From an uncultured Bacteroidales bacterium (GTDB lineage Bacteria > Bacteroidota > Bacteroidia > Bacteroidales > P3), in NCBI GenBank assembly GCA_946540365.1, contig CAMNIH010000071.1, positions 1 through 8,911 of the forward strand: 8,911 bases of DNA, read 5' to 3'. The notes below the pieces were generated by a model, which was given only the letters and a program-made list of their open reading frames with translations, was not told the DNA's origin and searched no databases. Shown here in pieces: positions 1 through 6,242 of the stretch. Within the stretch, counting starts at the first letter, position 1. Every line of letters begins with the position of its first letter. The position numbers and the translations under genes are program-made.

Positions 1-494
1 GCAACAACTCGATCCGCATCGCCGGCGACGTCTTCAACGACAACGTGGTGGACTACATGAAGCGCCAGCACAATATGATTATCGGTGTGCGTACGGCCGA
101 GCAGGTGAAGATCCATGTGGGAGCCGCCGTCAGTGAGTTGACCGAGCCGCCCGAGGACTACCGCACTACGGGACGCGACCTTCTGACCGGTCTTCCCAAG
201 GAGATCAGCGTCAACTATAAGGAGATCGCCCATGCGTTGGACAAGAGTATTGCCAGCATCGAGCAGGCCATCCTCGACACCCTGGCCGCCACGCCGCCCG
301 AGTTGGCTGCCGATATCTACAAGACCGGCATCTTCCTGGCTGGCGGCGGTGCGTTGCTGCGAGGCTTGGACCAGCGCATCTCGTCGAAGACCAAGCTGCA
401 GGTGCATATCGCCGACGACCCCCTGCGGGCCGTGGCCCGCGGCACGGGCATCGCGTTGAAGAACTTCAACAAGTTCTCCTTCCTGATCCGATAG
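1..494 (+). CDS. mreB: MreB rod-shape actin homologue (C-terminal part, 5' end outside window)
   Basis: The reading frame is open from base 3 to the TAG at 492-494 and gives about 163 residues, roughly the last half of an MreB of about 340 residues. MreB is the bacterial actin homologue that polymerises under the inner membrane and positions the elongasome for lateral wall synthesis. Visible features are the IIGVRTAEQVKIHVG segment typical of subdomain II and the GIFLAGGGALLRGLD stretch, which is the second nucleotide-binding (adenosine) motif of the actin superfamily. It ends in the family-typical RGTGIALKN helix and a hydrophobic FSFLIR tail that may help membrane contact. No mreC follows: a hairpin sits 16 bp past the stop and the next gene is convergent. 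The only in-frame start inside the window, GTG at 45, is internal and should not be taken as the real start. Confidence 0.96.
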   Translation, partial: NNSIRIAGDVFNDNVVDYMKRQHNMIIGVRTAEQVKIHVGAAVSELTEPPEDYRTTGRDLLTGLPKEISVNYKEIAHALDKSIASIEQAILDTLAATPPELAADIYKTGIFLAGGGALLRGLDQRISSKTKLQVHIADDPLRAVARGTGIALKNFNKFSFLIR

Positions 495-510
495 ACAGGC
501 AAATGAAAAT

Positions 511-539
511 GAGGACCCGCGCCGAAGGCGCGGGTCCTC
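511..539. terminator. Bidirectional hairpin terminator between convergent mreB and PepSY-like gene
   Basis: Perfect 13-bp inverted repeat: left arm 511-523 (GAGGACCCGCGCC), 3-nt loop 524-526, right arm 527-539. Reading on the minus strand, the stem is followed by ATTTTCATTT (510-501), a fair U-rich tail, so it should terminate the phosphate/lipoprotein unit. On the plus strand only a weak T run follows (GTCTATT), but the stem is strong and lies 16 bp behind the mreB stop, so it probably serves both. Confidence 0.85.
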
Positions 540-569
540 GTCTATTAACCCCAATTGAACCTTTCCCCC

Positions 570-1016
570 TCAGTCGTCGTAGCGGAGGAAGGTGCCGTTC
601 TTGTCGAATACCATCTCGATGGTATTGTTCAGCTCTACTTCGTATTCGTTGCGGTCCTTGCCGATCTGCACCACGTACTGCCCGGCGTGTTTGCCGGCTA
701 CGTAGTCGTTGATGGCTGCGGGGATGATGGCTGTCGGCACGCCGTCGGCGTCGCGGTCTTCCACCTCGTCCCATTCGCCCTTCTTGGTGAAGTCGACGTT
801 GGCCCCGTCGCTGAAGATGACCTCGTAGTCCTTGTCGGCGACCTCGTGGTCGCGGTAGACGATGGAGATTTGCTTGTCGGCGAAGTGGGTCTGCACGAAT
901 GTCTGTGCCTCTGCGGGCAGCTCGCTGAAGTCGATGGCCTTCTTCTCCTCCTTGTGGCAGGCGGTGAGGCTCATGGCGGCCACGATGGCCGCAGTCAAGA
1001 TAATGCTTTTTTTCAT
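570..1016 (-). CDS. PepSY-like lipoprotein, two tandem repeats
   Basis: 148 residues. The N-terminus is a lipoprotein signal peptide: MKK, a hydrophobic stretch, and the lipobox LTAC with acylated Cys20. The residues right after the Cys are H-K-E-E. This fits the K-(D/E)2 core of the Bacteroidota lipoprotein export signal worked out in Capnocytophaga, so surface exposure is plausible. The mature part looks like two PepSY-like units (the PF11396 type common in Bacteroidales), residues about 33-86 and 98-148. Each starts with a (L/I)PA helix and ends in a strand with F-x-K-x-G (FTKKGEW and FDKNGTF). The protein is strongly acidic. Its role is unknown; periplasmic or surface ligand or protease binding is the usual guess for the fold. 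It starts 12 bp after the Na+/phosphate symporter stop, so it is probably co-transcribed with it. Confidence 0.85.
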   Translation of the reverse strand: MKKSIILTAAIVAAMSLTACHKEEKKAIDFSELPAEAQTFVQTHFADKQISIVYRDHEVADKDYEVIFSDGANVDFTKKGEWDEVEDRDADGVPTAIIPAAINDYVAGKHAGQYVVQIGKDRNEYEVELNNTIEMVFDKNGTFLRYDD

Positions 1017-1028
1017 TGTGTGGTTGTT

Positions 1029-2726
1029 TTATGGGTGAATACTATGTTTCTGTGAGTTGTCGATCGACTCGGTGACGTTGATGATATAGTCGCCGATTTT
1101 CTCGTACAGTGCGTAGAGCGAGCTGTAGGCGTTGCCGATGGCGTAGCCGTAGACCTTGCTCTTGAGGGCCTCGAGGTGTTCGGCGCGCAGGCGGTCGCGA
1201 CAGTTGTTGATGTCGTGTTCGGCGTCGTAGGCACCGCGCAGGTCGATGTGGTCGTAGTCAACCAAGTTCCCATCCATCACCATTAAGGCGTTCTCGACCA
1301 GGGCGTTCATCTGTGCCAGGTTGGCGTTCAGGTGGTCGCTGAAGTGGACTGCGTCGGCGCGTTTGGACTTTCGGGTGAGGGCGATTTGCAGTATGCTGTC
1401 GCCGATGCTTTCCAGGTTGTCGATGATGCGGAGCATGGTGCTGACGCGTTCCGAGCCGTGGGGGCTCAGTCCGCCGCCGCCCACGGCGGTGAGGAAGCGG
1501 GTGATCTCCATCTCCATCCGGTCGGTCAGTTGTTCGTAGCGCTCGATCCGTTGCATCACATCGTCGAATTCCTTTTCGGTCTGAGCTTTGCGCAGTTCGG
1601 GCAGTAGGGAGTACATCCGGATGACCTGCTTGGAGAAGAGCTGTATCTCGCGTTTGGCGCTCTGCAGGTTCAGCTCGGCGGTGCTCACGGGTCCGCGGCT
1701 GATGTAGCTCAGGTGATACTCCTCGCTTGCGTCATCCTTGTCCTTCTCCTTGGTGTCGGGCACCATGCGTTCCACGAGCCAGAGTATCTGGGGGATGAAC
1801 CATGCGAGCAGCAATGTGTTGCCCACGTTGAAGAGGGTGTGGAACAGCGTGATGGCCATCGGCACGTCGGTGGGGAACACCGACAGGATGAGGCTCAGAA
1901 TTGGACGGTAGAGGGCGAGGGTGACCAGCACGCCCACCACGTTGAACACCAGATGGGCGCGGGCGGCTCGTTTGCCGGCGGTGTTGGCCACCGTGGCGGC
2001 GATGTTGGCCGTGATGGTGGTTCCGATGTTCTGACCCATCACCAGCGCGATGGCCATCTCGGTGCCGAGCAGCCCGTTGTAGCACATCAGTAGTGTGATG
2101 GCCATCATGGCCGACGACGACTGGACGATGCATGTCAGCACCGTTCCTATTATTATAAAGAGGAGAATCGACCAGAATCCGAAGCCGCTCAGCGAGGCGA
2201 TGCCCTCGAGCAGGCCCGGATACTGCTCCAGGTTGGGCATGGCGGCTTGCAGCAGATCCATGCCTACCAGCAGCAGGGCCAGACCCATGACGGTCTGCGC
2301 CACGGGCTTCATCGTCGCGCGTTTGGAGAAGAGGAAGAAGAGGCTTACGGTGGCCAACAGCATGGGCAGCGAGAACATGCCGCCTCCCTCGCCGAGTCCC
2401 AGCAGGGAGATGATCCAGGCCGTGACCGTGGTGCCGATGTTGGCACCCATAATGACGGCGATGGCTCCACTGAGCGAGAGCAGGCCGGCGTTGACGAAGC
2501 TCACCACCATCACTGTGGTGGCCGACGACGACTGGATGACCGCCGTCACTGCCGTGCCGGTCAAGATGCCGCTCACCGGATTGCCTGTGGTTTTGCCCAG
2601 AATGGCGCGCATGCGGCTGCCGGCTGCCTTCTGCAGGCCTTCGCTCATCTCGGTCATGGCGTAGAGGAAGACCGCCAAGGCGCCTGCGAAGTTGATGATA
2701 ATTGTCAGAATTTCAGTGATGTTCAT
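1029..2726 (-). CDS. Na+/phosphate symporter family protein with C-terminal PhoU-like domain
   Basis: 565 residues. The N-terminal part, residues 1 to about 310, is a membrane domain with two inverted Na/Pi-cotransporter repeats (PF02690). Each carries the family signature: QSSSA at 65-69 with GANIGTT at 94-100, and QSSSA at 202-206 with GQNIGTT at 231-237. These segments form the Na+ and phosphate sites in the SLC34/NptA family. From about residue 345 the protein is soluble and helical with many charged residues, matching the PhoU-like domain found at the end of bacterial members (full length usually 540-600). Expected role: sodium-driven inorganic phosphate uptake across the inner membrane, with the PhoU-like tail sensing or damping it. 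No Shine-Dalgarno sequence precedes the ATG, which is usual in this phylum. A Pho-box-like array and a TAnnTTTG box lie just upstream, supporting phosphate-responsive expression. The symbol nptA or yjbB could apply, but I do not assign one. Confidence 0.93.
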   Translation of the reverse strand: MNITEILTIIINFAGALAVFLYAMTEMSEGLQKAAGSRMRAILGKTTGNPVSGILTGTAVTAVIQSSSATTVMVVSFVNAGLLSLSGAIAVIMGANIGTTVTAWIISLLGLGEGGGMFSLPMLLATVSLFFLFSKRATMKPVAQTVMGLALLLVGMDLLQAAMPNLEQYPGLLEGIASLSGFGFWSILLFIIIGTVLTCIVQSSSAMMAITLLMCYNGLLGTEMAIALVMGQNIGTTITANIAATVANTAGKRAARAHLVFNVVGVLVTLALYRPILSLILSVFPTDVPMAITLFHTLFNVGNTLLLAWFIPQILWLVERMVPDTKEKDKDDASEEYHLSYISRGPVSTAELNLQSAKREIQLFSKQVIRMYSLLPELRKAQTEKEFDDVMQRIERYEQLTDRMEMEITRFLTAVGGGGLSPHGSERVSTMLRIIDNLESIGDSILQIALTRKSKRADAVHFSDHLNANLAQMNALVENALMVMDGNLVDYDHIDLRGAYDAEHDINNCRDRLRAEHLEALKSKVYGYAIGNAYSSLYALYEKIGDYIINVTESIDNSQKHSIHP

Positions 2727-2753
2727 AGTACTTGCTTTGTAGTTTTCCGGCTA

Positions 2754-2761
2754 CAAAAGTA
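2754..2761 (-). promoter_or_regulatory. Predicted -7 box (TACTTTTG) of the Na+/phosphate symporter unit
   Basis: On the minus strand this reads TACTTTTG, an exact fit to the Bacteroidota TAnnTTTG element, and gives a leader of about 20 nt before the ATG at 2726. There is no TTTG at the usual 19-21 nt upstream: the nearest ones are 14 and 25 nt away. The promoter may therefore need an activator bound to the neighbouring repeat array. Confidence 0.6.
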
Positions 2762-2771
2762 CTACCTGAAT

Positions 2772-2809
2772 GTTACAAAACCGTTACAAAACTGTTAAGT
2801 TTTAGTTAC
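2772..2809 (-). promoter_or_regulatory. Pho-box-like array: four direct repeats with 11-bp period
   Basis: On the plus strand GTTA occurs at 2772, 2783, 2794 and 2805, exactly 11 bp apart. On the minus strand the cores read GTAAC, TTAAC, GTAAC and GTAAC, separated by AT-rich hexamers. The array ends 10 bp above the -7 box. Eleven-bp direct repeats next to the core promoter are the hallmark of PhoB/PhoP-family operators (E. coli Pho box; B. subtilis TTAACA-like boxes), and the gene behind is a phosphate transporter. Binding by a Bacteroidota PhoB-type regulator is inferred. Confidence 0.6.
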
Positions 2810-2864
2810 ATTTCAGAAATGTCCGTTGTGCTGCTTCGCGGCGTCGCATCGGGTGCGACGGCGA

Positions 2865-4325
2865 TCAGTAGGCGGTGGCGATCTTGAGCAGGATGCGGTT
2901 GATCATCTCGCCGGCTTCGCGGTTGGTGCATTCGTGGTTGTTGCTCACTACAGCGAACGCCAGCAGTTCGCCGCTGCCGGTGGTGATGTAGCCGGCGTAG
3001 GACTTGACGGCCGCCATGGTGCCGCTCTTCATGCGTACGCTGATGCCTTCGGGCAGGCCCGGCAAGATGTTTCTGACGGTGCCGCTCTCGCCCGCCTTGG
3101 GCAGTGTGCCCAAGAAGTCCTCGAACCAGGGCTCTTTGCTTACCGCCGACAGGTAGCGGCACAGGAAGTCGGTCGTCAGCACGTTCTGGCGCGAGAGGCC
3201 GCAGCCGTCGACGATGCGCACGCCGTCGGCGCTCACCCCTTTGGCCTTGAGGTAGTCGGCCACGGCCTGGCTGCCGTTGGCGAACGAGCCGCGGCCGTAT
3301 TTCTTGTGGCCGAGGTATTTGAAGATAGCTTCAGCGTAGATGTTGTTCGAGGTGTGGTTGGTGTACTGGGCGATGGTGCGGTAGGGGACGCTCTGGTAGT
3401 CCATCACGGTGCGCAGACTGTCGGGCAGGGCGCGCACCTCGTCGGCGCCGAGACTGACGCCGATGCCGTGGGTGCGGAGGTAGGAGGCGAACATGTCGGC
3501 GCAGGTGCGTGCCGGGTCGGGCAGCGAGCCGCGCACGCTGAATTCGCGTTGTCCCTGCGGTACGGTGCCGGTGTAGAGGCGCCAGGTCGAGACGGGGCCT
3601 CCGTAGATGACCACATTGTCGCCCGAGCCGGCCGCCCCGGTGGTGACGGTGCTACTGGCCAACAGCTCGATGTTCTTCGGCACGGTGCGGCTTACCGGTG
3701 CGATGGCGCCCGTGCGGACTCCGGGGGTGAAGTACACGAAATACATGTTCTCATGGAAGTTCAGCCCGCTGACGCCGGCGCCGTAGTAGTTGCCCACGTC
3801 GCCCCAGGCCCAGCTGTCGTGCAGGCGTTGGTCATCGAAGATGGTGGTGTTGTAGTACACACCCCCGTCGATGCGCCGCACCCCGCGTTTGCGGAGGGCT
3901 GCCGTCCATTGTGCGAAGAGGGTGTCGGCCGTGGTCTGGCGGTAGCGGTACGATCCCAGCAGCGGGTCGCCGCCGCCGCTGATGTAGAGGTTGCCGTGCA
4001 GCACCCCGTCGCGGTCCACCTCGCCGCGCATGGTCAGCAAGGTGCTGAAGCGGAAGTCGTTGCCCAGCAGCGCAAATCCGGCTCCGGTGGTGAGCAGTTT
4101 CTGGACCGATGCCGGAATCACCGAACGCTGGTCGTCGTAGCCGTAGAGCTTCTTGCCTGTGGTGATGTTGTAGATGCTGACGCTCAGCGTGGCGTGGCTC
4201 ATGGAGGCTGCTTGGGCCACCGCCTTGACGGTGCGGTCCACCTCGGCCGTGGGCTGGGCCTGCAGGGCGGGGTGGGGGCGGAGCAGCAGGGTCAGCAAAA
4301 TCAGGGGTGCCAGATATTGTCTCAT
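2865..4325 (-). CDS. dacB: D-alanyl-D-alanine carboxypeptidase/endopeptidase, PBP4 (DacB) family
   Basis: 486 residues, as expected for class C low-mass penicillin-binding proteins (peptidase family S13). A signal peptide (hydrophobic residues 4-15, likely cut near ALQAQ at 20-24) sends it to the periplasm. The three active-site motifs are present: SVQK at 73-76 with the nucleophilic Ser73 and Lys76, SNN at 326-328, and KSG at 433-435. GGGDPLL at 117-123 is also typical of the family. It trims terminal D-Ala and cuts D,D-crosslinks in peptidoglycan during growth and recycling. The frame stays open upstream into engB, but the start is set by the ATG overlapping the engB TGA (ATGA at 4325-4322) and by the signal peptide that follows. 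No Shine-Dalgarno sequence is seen, so re-initiation by ribosomes leaving engB is likely. No convincing terminator follows it. Confidence 0.95.
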   Translation of the reverse strand: MRQYLAPLILLTLLLRPHPALQAQPTAEVDRTVKAVAQAASMSHATLSVSIYNITTGKKLYGYDDQRSVIPASVQKLLTTGAGFALLGNDFRFSTLLTMRGEVDRDGVLHGNLYISGGGDPLLGSYRYRQTTADTLFAQWTAALRKRGVRRIDGGVYYNTTIFDDQRLHDSWAWGDVGNYYGAGVSGLNFHENMYFVYFTPGVRTGAIAPVSRTVPKNIELLASSTVTTGAAGSGDNVVIYGGPVSTWRLYTGTVPQGQREFSVRGSLPDPARTCADMFASYLRTHGIGVSLGADEVRALPDSLRTVMDYQSVPYRTIAQYTNHTSNNIYAEAIFKYLGHKKYGRGSFANGSQAVADYLKAKGVSADGVRIVDGCGLSRQNVLTTDFLCRYLSAVSKEPWFEDFLGTLPKAGESGTVRNILPGLPEGISVRMKSGTMAAVKSYAGYITTGSGELLAFAVVSNNHECTNREAGEMINRILLKIATAY

Positions 4326-4957
4326 GACTGGAGGCTTTGGTTGATGGTGTCTATTTGGTCGAGCAGGGCGTCGCGTCCGTAGCCTGTCAGCGACGAGGTC
4401 AACAGGATGGGCGGCAGCTCTTCCCACATCTTCTTCAGCTCCTGTTTCATCAGTTTGATGTTCCCCATCACTTCGCGCTGCTTCTCCTTGTCGATCTTGG
4501 TGTATACCAAGGTCAGCGGCACCCCGTTGACGCCGAGGAATTCGATGAACTGCAGGTCGATGCGCTGGGGCGGTATGCGGCTGTCGATCAGCACGTAGGT
4601 GTTCACCAGCTCCTCGCGGTGCAGGAAGTAGTCGCGGATCATCTGGCTGAATTGTTCGCGTGTCGACTTCGAGGTGCGGGCGTAGCCGTAGCCGGGCAGG
4701 TCGACCAGATACCACTCGTCCACTTCCTTGTGATTGGCTCGTTCCACTTCGCCGACCACAAGGAAGTGGTTGATCAGCTGTGTCTTGCCCGGTCGTCCGC
4801 TGGTCTTGGCCAGGCCTTTGACTCCGGTCAGCATGTTGATCAGCGACGACTTGCCGACGTTGCTGCGCCCGATGAAGGCGTACTCCGGACGGCCGTCCTG
4901 CGGACATTTGCGCCAGCCGGGGCTGCTGACGGCGAATTCGGCACGCTTGACAATCAT
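4322..4957 (-). CDS. engB: Ribosome biogenesis GTP-binding protein EngB/YsxC
   Basis: 211 residues, the normal size of the EngB/YsxC/YihA branch of TRAFAC GTPases, which assist late 50S subunit assembly. All G motifs are visible: G1 GRSNVGKS at 30-37, G2 region GRPGKTQLIN at 54-63, G3 DLPGYG at 86-91, G4 TKID at 153-156 and G5 TSS at 187-189. The frame stays open upstream as far as 5119. The start chosen is the ATG at 4957 because the conserved protein begins there, it overlaps the glsB stop as ATGA, and a strong AGGAGG lies about 7 nt ahead, inside the last codons of glsB. The TGA in turn overlaps the dacB start. A ribosome-assembly gene is thus translationally coupled to envelope genes on both sides. 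Confidence 0.97.
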   Translation of the reverse strand: MIVKRAEFAVSSPGWRKCPQDGRPEYAFIGRSNVGKSSLINMLTGVKGLAKTSGRPGKTQLINHFLVVGEVERANHKEVDEWYLVDLPGYGYARTSKSTREQFSQMIRDYFLHREELVNTYVLIDSRIPPQRIDLQFIEFLGVNGVPLTLVYTKIDKEKQREVMGNIKLMKQELKKMWEELPPILLTSSLTGYGRDALLDQIDTINQSLQS

Positions 4958-6117
4958 CGTCTGTCCTCCTTCGGACGGCGGCGTCCGCGTTTGAGGTTCT
5001 TCATCTCCAGCTTCAGCTCGCGGGCTTTCTCGCGCAGTTTCTCGCGTTCCAGCTGCAGGTTCTTCAGGGCGCTCAGCTCCGACAGCGTCTGCTGCTCCTC
5101 GTCGCTCGTCTTGCGCCACCAGGGCAGGCGCCGCATGTCGACGTGGAAGAGGCGTTTGCGGTCGAATTTGGTGTTTTTCACCGAGTAGCTGTCCACGTGG
5201 CGCACCCGTTTGTCGGCATTGATGTCCTTCAGCGTGATGAGGATGCCGATGCCGTGGGTGCCGGGCAGGCCGTGGTCGGGGCAGGTGCCGAAGTAGCGCA
5301 TGGTGGAGCTGAGGTTCATGTAGGCGTTCACCAGTGGCGGCACCGTGCAGCCGCGCGCCCGCATGGCGTGCAGCAGTATCTGGTAGTCCTCCTTGTAGTT
5401 GCGTCCGTTGAAGAGTTTGACCAGTTTATTGTAGTCGGTCTCGATCTTCACTGGCTCGTAGGGCCACATCAGGCCGTCGGGGTCGGGAAAATACTTCTGG
5501 TAGAAGTAGAGAATCAGGTCGCGTGCCTCGCGGTCCATCGAGTCGTAGATGGTGATCTTGCCCAGAAAGTAGCGTGTCTCCGGGATCTCCAAAATCAGGG
5601 CGCCGAGGCCGTCCCACAGGTTGTCGAGCGAGTAGAGCCCTTTGCCCAGGTTCATGCTGGGCTGGTAGGCGGGCTGCACGAAAGCGCGTCCCAGTTCGAC
5701 GGTGTAGGGTAGGTAGTGGTCCAGGAACTCCTGGCTGAAGTGGTAGTGCTCGGCCGTGGGGGTCATGTAGCCGCCGTCGGGCCGCTCCATCATGGTGCTT
5801 CCGTGCTGGAATCGGTAGCCGCCCATGATCTCCTCGTCTTCGGTGTTCCACACGAAGAGCTGCTTGCAGCAGTAGGGGTCGGGCAGGGTGTCGTACTCGT
5901 CGATGTCCACCTCCTTGCCGGTGCCGCCGCCTTCGGCGGCGAAACTCAGCTCGCGCAGCCGGCCGATCTCGCGCATGATGTTGGGCGAGAGGTGGGCCGT
6001 GGTGATGTATATCTCTTTGTTGCCCCGGTTGGTCATGCGCAGAAAGTGCTTCTGCTTGAGCTCTTTCTTGATGAGTTCGCGATCCACCGGCGGGGCGATG
6101 TATGATAGGTCTTGCAT
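4954..6117 (-). CDS. glsB: Glycine lipid synthesis N-acyltransferase (GlsB-like, OlsB/GNAT family)
   Basis: 387 residues. It resembles the OlsB-like acyltransferases (GNAT fold, PF13444 type), often labelled 'hemolysin' in Bacteroidota. Recognisable parts are the RLRELSF...DIDEYD region (54-76), KQLFVWN...IMGGYRF (85-103), VELGRAFVQPAYQP (140-153) and LDNLWDGLGALI (164-175). In Bacteroides thetaiotaomicron GlsB joins a 3-hydroxyacyl chain to the amino group of glycine, making N-acyl-3-hydroxypalmitoyl glycine (commendamide), the precursor of diacyl glycine lipid. In Bacteroidales the gene is reported directly downstream of glsA, and that order holds here. Residues 337-387 form a highly charged, probably coiled-coil tail ending in basic residues (RGRRRPKEDRR) and may be an extension. 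The ATG has no Shine-Dalgarno sequence; a heptamer repeat starts 3 bp upstream. The stop overlaps the engB start. Confidence 0.87.
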   Translation of the reverse strand: MQDLSYIAPPVDRELIKKELKQKHFLRMTNRGNKEIYITTAHLSPNIMREIGRLRELSFAAEGGGTGKEVDIDEYDTLPDPYCCKQLFVWNTEDEEIMGGYRFQHGSTMMERPDGGYMTPTAEHYHFSQEFLDHYLPYTVELGRAFVQPAYQPSMNLGKGLYSLDNLWDGLGALILEIPETRYFLGKITIYDSMDREARDLILYFYQKYFPDPDGLMWPYEPVKIETDYNKLVKLFNGRNYKEDYQILLHAMRARGCTVPPLVNAYMNLSSTMRYFGTCPDHGLPGTHGIGILITLKDINADKRVRHVDSYSVKNTKFDRKRLFHVDMRRLPWWRKTSDEEQQTLSELSALKNLQLEREKLREKARELKLEMKNLKRGRRRPKEDRR

Positions 6118-6120
6118 TAT

Positions 6121-6183
6121 AGTATTAAGTGTTTAGTGTTCAATGTTTAGTGTTCAGTGTTTAGTGGTTAGTGTTCAGTGGGT
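6121..6183. repeat. Degenerate 7-bp tandem repeat (AGTGTTY), about nine copies
   Basis: Phased heptamers run from 6121: AGTATTA, AGTGTTT, AGTGTTC, AATGTTT, AGTGTTC, AGTGTTT, AGTGGTT, AGTGTTC, AGTGGGT. The tract lies in the glsA-glsB spacer and ends 3 bp before the glsB start codon, so it forms the glsB leader. Confidence 0.9.
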
Positions 6184-6201
6184 GGCAACCGCTATTGTCT
6201 T

Positions 6202-6237
6202 TCACTTCTCTCACTTCTCTCACTTCTTTCACTTCTT
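6202..6237. repeat. 9-bp tandem repeat (TCACTTCTC), four copies
   Basis: TCACTTC recurs at 6202, 6211, 6220 and 6229, a strict 9-bp period. A partial fifth TCAC at 6243 includes the glsA stop codon. Read on the minus strand in the glsA frame, the tract is free of stops and encodes repeated Ser-Glu-Arg up to a TAG at 6194-6192. Confidence 0.9.
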
Positions 6238-6242
6238 CTCTT

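Noticed and set aside
2842..2860. Terminator after dacB (CGTCGCA / TGCGACG hairpin)
   Set aside because: The stem has only 7 bp and no T run follows on the minus strand; read-through towards the symporter promoter cannot be excluded.
2826..4382. 518-residue plus-strand open frame opposite dacB
   Set aside because: It is a GC-rich shadow frame with low-complexity Ala/Gly/Val/His composition, while the minus strand carries a full PBP4 with all motifs.
2865..4907. One 680-residue minus-strand gene covering dacB and part of engB
   Set aside because: The frame is simply open above dacB. The real start is the ATG at 4325, followed by a signal peptide and overlapping the engB stop; the upstream part is out of frame with the clear EngB protein.
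4958..5119. N-terminal extension of EngB of 54 residues
   Set aside because: It overlaps the glsB coding end. EngB proteins begin close to MIVKRAEF, and the AGGAGG is placed for the ATG at 4957.
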